Assembly (NCBI GenBank): GCA_039201605.1
Contig: JBCCRO010000014.1
Span: 71,412 to 135,411, forward strand
Direction: 5' to 3'
DNA from: CADEDH01 sp039201605
GTDB taxonomy: Bacteria; Actinomycetota; Acidimicrobiia; Acidimicrobiales; SZUA-35
Length of the DNA stretch: 64,000 nt
Of the stretch, positions 49,391 to 59,055 are shown one piece after another. Under the pieces are notes generated by a model. That model saw only the letters and a program-made list of their open reading frames with translations. It ran no database searches and was not told where the DNA came from. The position numbers and the translations under genes are program-made. Within the stretch, counting starts at the first letter, position 1. Each line of letters starts with the position of its first letter.

Positions 49391-50748
49391 TCGATCGCCC
49401 AACCCACCACCTGGCCGGGCTGCAGGCGGTCGGCCGGGTGGTGTCCCTCGGGCTTCAGCTCGTCCACTTCGCCCTCTTGGCCCGGGTGTTCGGCCCCGAC
49501 GCCTTCGGCCCCTTCGCCGCCGGCCTGGCCGTCGCCTCGATGGCCGGGGTGGTGGCCGAGTTCGGTGTGCCGACCACGGTGCTGGTCCAGCGGGCCGACA
49601 CCCCCTCGCCCCGGTTGTGGGCGGTGGCGGTGCGGGCGGTCCTCGCCAGCACGACGATCGGCGTCGCCCTGGCCGCCCTCGTCGCCGTCGTCCTGCTCGA
49701 CGGTCCGGCCCGGCAGGCGGCGCTGGTGCTGCTGGGGTGGACGGTGGCCGGCCGGCTCCGGCTGGTGGCGGTGGCCGTGCGGCAGGCCGATCTCGACGCC
49801 GTGCGGGTGGTGGCGGCCGAGCTCTCGGCCCGCATCGTGGCCACCGGCGCAGCGGCGGTCGCCGTCGCCATCGGCGGCGACGCGTGGACGACGCTGATCG
49901 TGGTGGCCGCCGGCATGGCGGCGGGTGAACTGGTGGGGGTGGCCGTCGCCTGGCCCGGTTGGCCGACGGCCGAGGTCGGCGGCGACGACGGCGGTGGGGC
50001 GTGGCCCGAGGCGGTGGCCCTCCTCCGTCGCAGCCGCGACTTCGGGCTGACCGCCTCCGCCGCCTCCGTCCACTCCCGCCTCGACCAGATCCTGCTCGAC
50101 GCCACCCGGACCGCCGGGGGCGGCGCCTACGCGGTCGCCTATCGCCTGGTCGACGCCTCGCTGGCGGTGATGACGATGGCCACGTCGTTGGTGGTGCCCC
50201 TGCTGGCCCGCTGCGAGCGGCCCGAACGGGAGCGACTGGCCCGGGCTCTGACCGCCGCCGCCGTCGTGTTCGCCGCGGTCCTCTGCGGTGCTCTGGTGGC
50301 GACCGCCCCGGTCGTGGTCCGCATCGTCGGTGGCGCCGGGTACGAGGAGGCGGTGGTACTGGTCCGCCTGCTGGCGGTGGTGCTCGCCCTGGCCGTGGTC
50401 AACGTGCCCCTGCTGCACCTGGTGATGGTCGAGGGCCGGTCGGACCGGCTGTTCCGCATCAGCACGGTGATGATCGCCGTCAACCTCGGGCTCAACCTGG
50501 CCCTGCTCCCGCGCTGGGGCGTGACCGGCGCCGCCGTGGCCACCATGATCAGCGAGGCCAGCGGCCTGGTGCTGGTGACGCTGGAGGCCCGACGCCACCA
50601 CCCCCGGGTCCTCCCCGGCATCAACCTGTGGCGGGAGATGCAACCGTTGCGGAGCCACCCCGCCGCCCTCATCGCCCCGACGGCCACGGCCGGCGCCCCC
50701 TCCGCCGATGGGTCGTCGGCCGACGCGCCGTCGGCCGACCGCCCCTGA
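49387..50748 (+). CDS. Polysaccharide flippase (Wzx/MOP superfamily)
   Basis: 453 residues from GTG 49387 in a GTGA overlap with the GT4 stop. It has about twelve hydrophobic helices; ARVFGPDAFGPFAAGLAVASMAGVVAEFGVPTTVLVQRA is the typical Wzx/RfbX N-terminus, and FGLTASAASVHSRLDQILLDATRTAGGGAYAVAYRLVDASLAVMTM is the second-half equivalent. It moves lipid-linked saccharide across the membrane. The last six codons (P-S-A-D-R-P) and the stop are in a 49-base tandem duplication; residues before it are also repetitive (ADGSSADAPSADRP). Confidence 0.82.
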   Translation: MIDRPTHHLAGLQAVGRVVSLGLQLVHFALLARVFGPDAFGPFAAGLAVASMAGVVAEFGVPTTVLVQRADTPSPRLWAVAVRAVLASTTIGVALAALVAVVLLDGPARQAALVLLGWTVAGRLRLVAVAVRQADLDAVRVVAAELSARIVATGAAAVAVAIGGDAWTTLIVVAAGMAAGELVGVAVAWPGWPTAEVGGDDGGGAWPEAVALLRRSRDFGLTASAASVHSRLDQILLDATRTAGGGAYAVAYRLVDASLAVMTMATSLVVPLLARCERPERERLARALTAAAVVFAAVLCGALVATAPVVVRIVGGAGYEEAVVLVRLLAVVLALAVVNVPLLHLVMVEGRSDRLFRISTVMIAVNLGLNLALLPRWGVTGAAVATMISEASGLVLVTLEARRHHPRVLPGINLWREMQPLRSHPAALIAPTATAGAPSADGSSADAPSADRP

Positions 50749-50825
50749 CCCGGACCGACCGGTCGAAGGGATCGAGCCGTCGGCCGACCGCCCCTGACCC
50801 GGACCGACCGGTCGAAGGGATCGAG
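50728..50825 (+). repeat. 49-base tandem duplication over the flippase stop
   Basis: Copies 50728-50776 and 50777-50825 are identical. Copy 1 covers the last codons of the flippase and its TGA; copy 2 repeats them in the intergenic space. Each contains the palindrome CGACCGGTCG. Confidence 0.95.
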
Positions 50826-50881
50826 GGATCGGTCCGGCGGCGGAGGCTCAGCTCGGGCCCGGCCGGGCCGACCGGGAACCG

Positions 50882-51526
50882 ATGTCCGGTTACTACAGCA
50901 ACTGCCGCCTCGATGTGCTCGCCCTGCTGGCCCCGTCAACGGGTCGGGTGCTCGACGTCGGTTGTGGTGAGGGGGCGACCGGCGCCGCCCTGCTCAACAG
51001 CGGGCGGGCCGACGCCGTCGACGGCATCGAACTGACCGCGGCGGGGGCGGAACGAGCCACCGGCGACGCCGGCTACGGGACGGTGGTCGTCGGCGATCTG
51101 GAGACCGTCGATCGCACGCCCCTCGTCGACCACTACGACACGATCATGTGCAACGACGTGTTGGAGCACGTCCAGGACCCGTGGACCGTGCTCCGCACCC
51201 TGGTCAGGGATCACCTCCGTCCCGGCGGCACCGTGGTGGTGTCGGTGCCGAACGTGCAGTGCGCCGAGGTGGTCGGACCCCTGCTGCTCGGTCGCTTCGA
51301 ATACGCCGACGACGGCGTCCTCGACCGCACCCACCTCCGGTTCTTCACCCGCCGCAGCGCCCGGGCCCTGGTCGAGACCGCCGGTCTCACCGTGACCGGC
51401 GAGGCCGACAGCCGCATCGGCGAGGGTCGGGGTGGCGCCCCCCGCCTGGTCGGGCGCATCGCCGGCCCCTTTGGCGTCCGCCAGCTCCTGTTCCGGGCGG
51501 TCTCGCCCCAGCACCGGGCGGACTGA
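50882..51526 (+). CDS. Class I SAM-dependent methyltransferase of the glycan cluster
   Basis: 214 residues. Motif I VLDVGCGEGATGAALL, then DGIELTAAGAERA, DTIMCNDVLEHVQDPWTVLRTLVRDHLRPGGTVVVSVPNVQ, and LDRTHLRFFTRRSARALVETAGL, the pattern of the Methyltransf_23 proteins that accompany O-antigen or capsule clusters and often methylate sugars. It lies 133 bases after the flippase, beyond the tandem duplication. Substrate is inference. Confidence 0.82.
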   Translation: MSGYYSNCRLDVLALLAPSTGRVLDVGCGEGATGAALLNSGRADAVDGIELTAAGAERATGDAGYGTVVVGDLETVDRTPLVDHYDTIMCNDVLEHVQDPWTVLRTLVRDHLRPGGTVVVSVPNVQCAEVVGPLLLGRFEYADDGVLDRTHLRFFTRRSARALVETAGLTVTGEADSRIGEGRGGAPRLVGRIAGPFGVRQLLFRAVSPQHRAD

Positions 51527-51616
51527 CCGCTCGACGGTCGCGGCGACGGCGACGGCGAGCTGGTCGGGCGGTGGTGATCTCGTCACCCGGTCGGCACGCC
51601 TGTCGGTGCGCCTCCG

Positions 51617-51622
51617 TAGACT
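51617..51622 (+). promoter_or_regulatory. Likely -10 element of uvrC, leaderless
   Basis: TAGACT within CCGTAGACT, exactly 7 bases before the GTG at 51630. Identical 9-mer and spacing to uvrB. Confidence 0.6.
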
Positions 51623-51629
51623 TGGAGGC

Positions 51630-53540
51630 GTGGTTACGCGTCCTCCGGCCGGGACGATCCCCGACGCCCCCGGCTCCTACCAGTTCAAGGACGACGCAGG
51701 CCGGGTGATCTACGTCGGCAAGGCCAGCTCCCTCCGCTCCCGCCTGTCGAGCTACTTCCAGAACCCGATCAACCTCCACCCTCGCACCGCCCAGATGGTG
51801 GCCACTGCGGAGTCCGTCGAGTGGATCCAGGTGGCCAACGAGGTCGAGGCTCTGATGCTGGAGTACAACCTCATCAAGGAGCACCGGCCCCGGTTCAACG
51901 TCCGCCTGGTCGACGACAAGAGCTACCCCTTCCTCGCCGTGACCATGAGCGACGAGTGGCCCCGGGCCCAGGTGATGCGGGGCCGCAAGCGCAAGGGCAC
52001 CCGTTACTTCGGTCCCTACGCCCACGCCTACGCCATCCGGGAGACGCTCGACCACCTCCTGCGCACGTTCCCCATCCGCACCTGCACCAACGCCAAGCTC
52101 GATCGGCACCGCAAGCTGGGCAAGCCCTGCCTGCTGTTCCACATCGAGAAGTGCTCGGCCCCCTGTGTCGACGAGATCGAGCCGCAGGACTACAAGCTGT
52201 TGGTGGGGGAGCTGTGCGCCTTCCTCGACGGGGAGACCCAGCCCGTGCTCGACAAGCTCGAGGGGGAGATGGCGGCCGCCGCCGAGGAGCTGGAGTTCGA
52301 GAAGGCGGCCCGGATCCGCGACCGGCTGGCCACGGTGCGCAAGGCCATCGAGAAGCAGCAGATGGTGGCCGACAGCAACGAGGACCTCGACGTGATCGGC
52401 CTGGCCGACGACGATCTCGAAGCCTCGGTGTTCGTCTTCCACGTCCGTCGGGGCCGGGTGACCGGTCGGCGGAGCCTGATCCTCGACAAGGCCGAGCCGC
52501 TCACCGAGCACGAGCTGATCGACAAGGTGTTGGAGGCGGTCTACGACGAGTCGCCGGTGCAGGGAATGCCCAAGATCGTGCTCCTGCCCGACGAACCATC
52601 GGACGTCGACCTGTACACCGAGTGGCTGGGCCTGCTCCGGGAGTCGAAGGTGGAGCTCCGGGTGCCCCGGCGGGGGAGCAAGGTCGAGCTGCTGGCCACC
52701 GTCACCCAGAACGCCACCGAGGAGTTCACCCGGCATCGGCTCAAGCGGGCCACCGACCACAACAGCCGGGCCCGGGCCCTCAACGAGCTGCAGGGCTGGC
52801 TCGATCTGCCCGACGCCCCGCTGCGGATCGAGTGCTACGACATGAGCCACCTCCAGGGCACCGACTACGTCGGCTCGATGGTGGTGGTGGAGGACGGCAT
52901 CGCCGCCAAGCGGGAGTACCGCCGGTTCAAGGTTCGCACCGTCGACCAGAACGACGACTTCGCCGCCATGGAGGAGGTGCTGACCCGTCGCCTGACCAAC
53001 TACCTGGAGGACCAGGACAAGCCGCTCAACGAGCGGGGCAAGTTCCAGTACCCGCCCCAGCTGCTCGTGGTCGACGGCGGCAAAGGGCAGCTCGGGGTGG
53101 CGGTACGCGTCCTGGAGAACCTCGGCCTCACCGACCAGATCCCGGTGTGCGCCCTCGCCAAACGGTTCGAGGAGGTCTACCTCCCCAACCGGTCGGACCC
53201 GGTCGTCATACCCCGCCAGTCGGAGGCGCTGTATCTGTTGCAGCGGATCCGGGACGAGAGCCACCGGTTCGCCATCGACTACCACCGCCGCCTGCGCGAC
53301 AAGCGGATGACCAAGTCGGTGCTCGACGACATCCCCGGGCTCGGCCCCACCCGCCGCAAGCGCCTGATCGACGAGCTGGGCGGGGTGAAGAAGGTGCGCC
53401 AGGCCGAACGGGAGACCCTGGCCGAGTTGAGCTGGCTGCCGGAGGCGGTGGCCGACGCCGTCTATGCGAAGACCCACGGCCTCGACCCTCGACCCCGGGC
53501 CACCCCTGTCGACCTCGGAGGAACGACCGAGTCGGCCTGA
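51630..53540 (+). CDS. uvrC: Excinuclease ABC subunit C
   Basis: 636 residues from GTG 51630. The N-terminal GIY-YIG nuclease is GSYQFKDDAGRVIYVGKASSLRSRLSSYF; CTNAKL/CLLFHIEKCSAPC provides the cysteine-bearing region; the UVR motif is LEFEKAARIRDRLATVRKAIE; the RNase H-like 5' nuclease has IECYDMSHLQGTDYVGSMVVVEDG and LLVVDGGKGQL; the helix-hairpin-helix is LDDIPGLGPTRRKRLIDELGG. It makes both incisions in nucleotide excision repair. Followed by rapZ-yvcK after two intervening genes; in mycobacteria they are adjacent. Confidence 0.97.
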   Translation: MVTRPPAGTIPDAPGSYQFKDDAGRVIYVGKASSLRSRLSSYFQNPINLHPRTAQMVATAESVEWIQVANEVEALMLEYNLIKEHRPRFNVRLVDDKSYPFLAVTMSDEWPRAQVMRGRKRKGTRYFGPYAHAYAIRETLDHLLRTFPIRTCTNAKLDRHRKLGKPCLLFHIEKCSAPCVDEIEPQDYKLLVGELCAFLDGETQPVLDKLEGEMAAAAEELEFEKAARIRDRLATVRKAIEKQQMVADSNEDLDVIGLADDDLEASVFVFHVRRGRVTGRRSLILDKAEPLTEHELIDKVLEAVYDESPVQGMPKIVLLPDEPSDVDLYTEWLGLLRESKVELRVPRRGSKVELLATVTQNATEEFTRHRLKRATDHNSRARALNELQGWLDLPDAPLRIECYDMSHLQGTDYVGSMVVVEDGIAAKREYRRFKVRTVDQNDDFAAMEEVLTRRLTNYLEDQDKPLNERGKFQYPPQLLVVDGGKGQLGVAVRVLENLGLTDQIPVCALAKRFEEVYLPNRSDPVVIPRQSEALYLLQRIRDESHRFAIDYHRRLRDKRMTKSVLDDIPGLGPTRRKRLIDELGGVKKVRQAERETLAELSWLPEAVADAVYAKTHGLDPRPRATPVDLGGTTESA

Positions 53541-53681
53541 GGAGGCCGGTCGATGGCCCGGTGCGCTCGGCCGGCTCGCCCGCAGACCCGGGCGGCTGAG
53601 GCCGACCGCCCGGCCAGGTCCGACACGGGCCCGGCCTGGTGAGCCGACTCCGACCGGAGTGGACAGCTCTCTGACACTCCC

Positions 53682-53687
53682 TACAGT
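53682..53687 (+). promoter_or_regulatory. Likely -10 element, leaderless
   Basis: TACAGT, exactly 7 bases before the ATG at 53695; it supports that start over the longer open frame. Confidence 0.5.
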
Positions 53688-53694
53688 CCTGCGG

Positions 53695-54438
53695 ATGACG
53701 GACGATCCCTGGCAGGACCGGACCCTGACCGACTGGTGGCAGCGCGAGTTCACCGACGGCGTCGACCCCGAGTACACCGAGCAGATCGTGCCCGTGATCG
53801 TCGACGCCGTCGGCGGCGCCGGCCTCGTCGTCGACATCGGCACCGGCGAGGGGCAGGTGGCCCGGGCTCTGGCCGCCTCGGGGAGCGAGGTCGTCGGCTT
53901 CGACCCCATCGCCGATCAGGTTCGGGTGGCGGCCGAGCGGGCCGGTGGGCCTCGTTACGCCCGGGCCGTGGCCGACGGGATCCCGCTCCCGGACGGGGTG
54001 GCCGACGCCGCCGTGGCCTGCCTGGTGTTCGAACACATCGACGCCGTCGACGAGGCGATCGCCGAGGTGGCCCGGATCCTACGGCCCGGCGGTCGGTTCC
54101 TGTTCCTGCTCAACCACCCACTCCTGCAGACCCCGGGCAGCGGCTGGATCGACGATCAGATCATCGAGCCCCCCGAGCAGTACTGGCGCATCGGGCCCTA
54201 CCTCACCGAGGCGGTGACGATGGAGGAGGTGCACAAGGACGTGTTCATCCGCTTCGTGCACCGGCCGCTGTCGCGCTATCTCAACGCCCTCGTGGCCAAC
54301 GGCCTGTGGCTGGAGCGGATGGAGGAGCCGGCCCCGCCTCCCGGCTTTTTGGCGGCGGCGGCCGAATACCGGGACGCCGCCACCATCCCCCGCCTCCTGG
54401 TGCTCGACCTGATCAAGGACGAGATCAGCTCGCGGTAG
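53695..54438 (+). CDS. Class I SAM-dependent methyltransferase
   Basis: 247 residues starting MTDDPWQDRTLTDWWQREFTDG. Motif I is LVVDIGTGEGQVARALA, followed by VVGFDPIADQV, ADGIPLPDGVADAAVACLVFEHID, and EAIAEVARILRPGGRFLFLLNHPLLQTPGSGW. The long C-terminal part (IEPPEQYWRIGPYLTEAVTMEEV) recalls UbiE/COQ5-like small-molecule methyltransferases. The substrate is unknown. Its end overlaps the convergent NTF2-like gene by 14 bases. Confidence 0.8.
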   Translation: MTDDPWQDRTLTDWWQREFTDGVDPEYTEQIVPVIVDAVGGAGLVVDIGTGEGQVARALAASGSEVVGFDPIADQVRVAAERAGGPRYARAVADGIPLPDGVADAAVACLVFEHIDAVDEAIAEVARILRPGGRFLFLLNHPLLQTPGSGWIDDQIIEPPEQYWRIGPYLTEAVTMEEVHKDVFIRFVHRPLSRYLNALVANGLWLERMEEPAPPPGFLAAAAEYRDAATIPRLLVLDLIKDEISSR

Positions 54439-54814
54439 CGACCACGGCCGGCGGGAGCTCGGCGCCGAAGAAGCCGGCCAGGGCCGACAACCGACCGTCG
54501 TCGGCCACGATGGCGACGTCGATGCCGTCGAGCACCCTGGCGCCGTCGGCGTCGAGCATCTCCCAACCCCAGCGCAGAAGCTGATGATGGCTGTCGGCGC
54601 CGCCGACCTGCCGGAACCGGTGGCCGGGAAAGGCCTCCTGGGAGGCGGCGAACATCGCCGTCAGCTCGTCGTGGCCGGCCACGGCGTTGGCCGGGTCGGT
54701 CGAGGTCGCCTCCTCGGTCCAGGTGCGGGCGACGGCGGCCGCCCGATCGGCGGCGTCGGTGGCGTTCCAGCAGGCGAAGTAGTCGTCGATGAGGGTCGTG
54801 GTGTCGATGTCCAT
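54425..54814 (-). CDS. NTF2/SnoaL-like protein
   Basis: 129 residues. MDIDTTTLIDDYFACWNATDAADRAAAVARTWTEEATSTDPANAVAGHDELTAMFAASQEAFPGHRF is typical of SnoaL/DUF4440-type cone-fold proteins, whose members include isomerases, hydrolases and pure binding proteins. No catalytic pattern allows a choice. It overlaps the convergent methyltransferase and lies opposite to rapZ. Confidence 0.75.
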   Translation of the reverse strand: MDIDTTTLIDDYFACWNATDAADRAAAVARTWTEEATSTDPANAVAGHDELTAMFAASQEAFPGHRFRQVGGADSHHQLLRWGWEMLDADGARVLDGIDVAIVADDGRLSALAGFFGAELPPAVVATAS

Positions 54815-54921
54815 GGCCTCAGCGTGCGACGGCGGAGCTCGTCGGGTCGATGACCTGCGACGTCATGGGTGGACCGTCTTCGATCCCCGGGTCGTCCACC
54901 TCGGTGTGTTTCACTGAGCCT

Positions 54922-55770
54922 GTGTCACGAATCGTCGTCATCACCGGACTCTCCGGCGCCGGACGCTCCGTGGCCGGGGGCACCCTGGAGGACCTGGGCT
55001 GGTTCGTCATCGACAACCTGCCCGCCGGTCTCGTGTCGAAGGTGGCCGATCTGGCCTCGTCGACCACCGGCGGGTACGAGCGGGTGGCTCTGGTCATGGC
55101 CGGCTTCAGCGAGTCACTGTCCGAGATCGAGCACCTGCGGACCGACAGCGCCGCCGTCACCGTGGTGTTCCTCGAAGCGTCGACCGACGTGCTCGTCCGC
55201 CGCTACGAGCTGACCCGCCGCCGTCATCCTCTGGCCGAGGACGGGGGCACACTGGTCGACGCCATCGAGCGTGAGCGGGAGCTGCTGTCGGCCACCCGTA
55301 CCGCCGCCGATCTGGTGATCGACACCAGTGAGCTCAACCCCCATCAGCTCAGGGATCGGTTCAGCGGCTACTTCGACGACACCGCCGTCGACGAGTCGCT
55401 CCGGATCATGGTGTCGTCGTTCGGCTACAAGCACGGGCTCCCCATCGACGTCGACCTGGTGTTCGACTGCCGGTTCCTGCCGAACCCCAACTGGATCGAC
55501 GAGCTCCGCCCCCTCAGCGGCCTCGACGAACGGATCCAGGAGTTCGTTCTCGACCGCGAGGTCACCCAGGACTTCCTCGACCACCTGACCGCGATGCTCG
55601 ACGGTTTGCTTCCCGCCTACGATGAGGAGGGGAAGTCGTACCTGAGCATCGCCTTCGGTTGCACCGGTGGGCGACATCGTTCCGTTGCCGTGACCGAGGG
55701 AGTCAGTCGGCTGTTGGCGGAGCGCGGGTGGCGACCGAGAGTGAGCCATCGTGACATCCACCGCGAGTGA
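54922..55770 (+). CDS. rapZ: RNase adapter RapZ (YvcJ family)
   Basis: 282 residues from GTG 54922. The P-loop reads GLSGAGRSVAGGTLEDLGWFVIDNLP, with Arg in place of the usual Lys, as I recall in other actinobacterial homologues. Family motifs VVFLEASTDVLVRRYELTRRRHPL, VDLVFDCRFLPNP and the C-terminal SIAFGCTGGRHRSVAVTEGVSRLL, which binds sugar phosphate in RapZ, are present. In E. coli it controls GlmS through small RNAs; the actinobacterial role is less clear. The longer frame from 54850 is rejected because the P-loop normally lies close to the N-terminus. It overlaps yvcK by 20 bases. Confidence 0.9.
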   Translation: MSRIVVITGLSGAGRSVAGGTLEDLGWFVIDNLPAGLVSKVADLASSTTGGYERVALVMAGFSESLSEIEHLRTDSAAVTVVFLEASTDVLVRRYELTRRRHPLAEDGGTLVDAIERERELLSATRTAADLVIDTSELNPHQLRDRFSGYFDDTAVDESLRIMVSSFGYKHGLPIDVDLVFDCRFLPNPNWIDELRPLSGLDERIQEFVLDREVTQDFLDHLTAMLDGLLPAYDEEGKSYLSIAFGCTGGRHRSVAVTEGVSRLLAERGWRPRVSHRDIHRE

Positions 55771-56659
55771 ACAACCGAGCAGCCTCGATCCTGCGGGCCC
55801 GGCGGTGGTGGCCCTCGGTGGCGGCCACGGTCTGGCCGCCACCCTGCGAGCGGCCACCGGCTACGCCTCGTCGGTGACCGGTGTGGTCTCGGTGGGCGAC
55901 GACGGCGGCTCGAGCGGCCGTCTCCGCACCGAGTTCGGCGTGGCCCCGCCCGGAGACGTGCGGCGGTGCATCTCGGCCCTCGTCGCCGAGGAGTCGCTGC
56001 TCAGTCAGGCGTTGGAGTACCGCTTCGCCGACGGTGAACTCGAAGGGCACCCGATCGGCAATCTGCTGCTCGCCGGGCTGGCGATGGTGGCGGGCGACTT
56101 CGAACACGCCATCGAGGAGTTGTGCCGCCTGGTCGGTGTCGAGGGGAACATCGTCCCCGCCGCGTCGGTCCCGGTTCGCCTGCTGGCCGACTCCGACCAG
56201 GGCGAGATCACGGGCGAGGTGACGATCGAGCACGCCACCGGCATCCGCAACCTCCGCTTCGACCCGGCCCACCCGCCGGTGTCGACCAGGGCGGTGGAGG
56301 CCGTGCTCGGTGCCGACCAGGTGGTGATCGGGCCGGGTTCGCTGTTCACCAGCGTGCTGGCCTCCGCCGTGGTGCCGGGAATCCTGTCCGCCGTCGACAA
56401 GAGCCCGGGCCAGCACGTCTACGTGGCCAACGTCGCCACCGAGAAGGGCATGGCCCGCGGTTTCGGGCTGGCCGCCCACCTGGCGGCGCTGGCCGACCAC
56501 GGGGTGACCGTCGACGTCGTCGTCGCCCCCGCCACCGCCCCCGAGGAACACCTCGAAGGGGTGCGGGTGGTACGGGCCGACGTCGCCGCCGGTGACGGCT
56601 GGGGCCACGATCCCCACCGCCTGGGCGAGGTACTGGCGAAGGTGTACGCCGACCGCTGA
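55751..56659 (+). CDS. yvcK: Gluconeogenesis factor YvcK/CuvA
   Basis: 302 residues, GTG start inside the end of rapZ. VVALGGGHGLAATLRA, GVVSVGDDGGSSGRLRTEFGVAPPGDVRRCISAL, FADGELEGHPIGNLLLAGLAM, AVLGADQVVIGPGSLFTSVLASAVVPGI and VYVANVATEKGMARGF identify the CofD-like UDP-sugar binding family. These proteins are needed for normal cell wall growth on gluconeogenic carbon. In most actinobacteria whiA follows directly; here the next gene is gap. Confidence 0.93.
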   Translation: MTSTASEQPSSLDPAGPAVVALGGGHGLAATLRAATGYASSVTGVVSVGDDGGSSGRLRTEFGVAPPGDVRRCISALVAEESLLSQALEYRFADGELEGHPIGNLLLAGLAMVAGDFEHAIEELCRLVGVEGNIVPAASVPVRLLADSDQGEITGEVTIEHATGIRNLRFDPAHPPVSTRAVEAVLGADQVVIGPGSLFTSVLASAVVPGILSAVDKSPGQHVYVANVATEKGMARGFGLAAHLAALADHGVTVDVVVAPATAPEEHLEGVRVVRADVAAGDGWGHDPHRLGEVLAKVYADR

Positions 56660-56744
56660 ATCACCCGGTGGTTAGAGGCTCGAAGCACCTCGTCGCCGAA
56701 ACGTGACGTCGTCCTCATTCCGCTCCCTTTCCAGGGTGGGCCGG

Positions 56745-56750
56745 TATGGT
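56745..56750 (+). promoter_or_regulatory. Possible -10 element of gap
   Basis: TATGGT, about 75 bases before the gap start; ribosome binding site AAGGACA at 56814-56820. No clear -35. Unlike many genes here, gap has a normal 5' leader. Confidence 0.45.
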
Positions 56751-56825
56751 CGAACGCGACAATCCCGTGGTCTCGCCGGGGCAGAAGGCCTGCCGCTCGG
56801 AACGACGGGTGAAGGACAACCTGAG

Positions 56826-57832
<1,007 letters not shown>

Positions 57833-57836
<4 letters not shown>

Positions 57837-58960
57837 TCGACGGCGTTCCCGAGCTGGAAGACCTGGGCGACGTCTCGGGCAAGTCGGTCCTGGTGCGGGC
57901 CGATTTCAACGTCCCCCTCGACGGCGACACGATCACCGACGATCTGCGCATTCGGGCCGCGCTGCCGACCCTGATGTGGCTGACCGAGCGGGGAGCGAAG
58001 GTCACGGCCTGCTCCCACCTCGGGCGACCCAAGGGCAAGCCCGACCCGAAGTACTCCGTCGAGCCGGTTCGGGCCCGCCTGGCCCAGCTCGCCCCCGAGG
58101 TCCGACTGCTGGACAACCTGCGGTACGACCCGGGCGAGGAGGGCAACGACGAGGCGTTCGTGGCGTCGTTGATCGAGGGGCACGACCTCTACGTCAACGA
58201 CGCCTTCGGCGCCTCTCATCGCTCGCACGCCTCGATCGTCGGCCCGCCGGCTCACCTGCCGTCGGCCGCCGGTCGTCTCCTGGCGGCCGAGGTCACCGTG
58301 TTGATGGGGTTGCGCAATCAGCCCCGGCGGCCCTTCGTCGCCGTGATGGGCGGGGCCAAGGTGTCGGACAAGCTCGGGGTGATCGAGGCTCTCCTCGGCA
58401 TCGTCGATTCGCTCATCGTCGGCGGCGGGATGGCGTACACGTTCCTGGCGGCCAAGGGCCACTCGGTGGGCGACTCCCTGCTGGAGCCGGACATGATCGA
58501 GACCTGCGGTCGCCTGTTGGCCAGCGGCGCCACCATCCACCTTCCCGAGGACATCACCGCCCTCGGGCCGGACGGCACCCTGTTCGATCCCGACGCCGGG
58601 GGCGACGTGCGCCAGATCGGGGTGAACGTGCCCGACGGTTGGCAGGGGGTCGACATCGGCCCCGGCACCGCCGCCGTGTTCGGCGACGTCATCCTCGACG
58701 CCGGCACCGTGCTGTGGAACGGGCCGATGGGGGCCTTCGAGGATCCTCGGTTCAACGCCGGCACCCGGGCGGTGGCCGAGGCCCTGGCCGAGACGAAGGC
58801 CTACACCGTGGTCGGGGGCGGCGATTCGGCCGCCGCGGCCAAGCAGTTCGGCGTCGACGGCGACGTCGACCACGTATCGACCGGCGGCGGCGCCTCGCTC
58901 GAGCTGATCGAGCAGGGCGACCTGCCCGGCCTGGCCGCCCTGCGGGCGTCCGTGGCCTAG
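57833..58960 (+). CDS. pgk: Phosphoglycerate kinase
   Basis: 375 residues from ATG 57833 (MIDGVPELEDLGDVSGKSVLVRADFNVPL). ACSHLGRPKGKPDPKYS, VNDAFGASHRSHASIVG, VMGGAKVSDKLGVI, GGGMAYTFLAAKGHSVG, DIGPGTAAVFGDV, WNGPMGAFEDPRF and VVGGGDSAAAAKQFG cover all substrate and nucleotide sites. It is on the short side for the family (usually about 390-400) but nothing essential is missing. It makes ATP and 3-phosphoglycerate from 1,3-bisphosphoglycerate and ADP. Confidence 0.96.
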
Positions 58961-59012
58961 GCCCTTTCGGGCCCGGTCCCGAATGGGGTCCCGCCCCCCG
59001 GGGCGGCGACCC
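58960..59012 (+). promoter_or_regulatory. Stable hairpins between pgk and tpiA
   Basis: Two structures: GGCCC-TTTC-GGGCC (58960-58973) and GGGTC-CCGCCCC-CC-GGGGCGG-C-GACCC (58986-59012). There is no T-run. They may set different mRNA levels for pgk and tpiA by processing or partial termination. Confidence 0.45.
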
Positions 59013-59055
59013 GCTCCGGGACCATGGATTTCAACGCATGTGAGAGGACAAGAGC

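Noticed and set aside
50728..50825. Assembly error as the origin of the 49-base duplication
   Set aside because: It cannot be excluded from sequence alone, but three independent duplications with the same placement at stop codons argue for biology; kept as a finding with a read-level check.
51387..53909. Reverse-strand open frame of 840 codons opposite uvrC
   Set aside because: No family pattern; uvrC is unmistakable on the forward strand.
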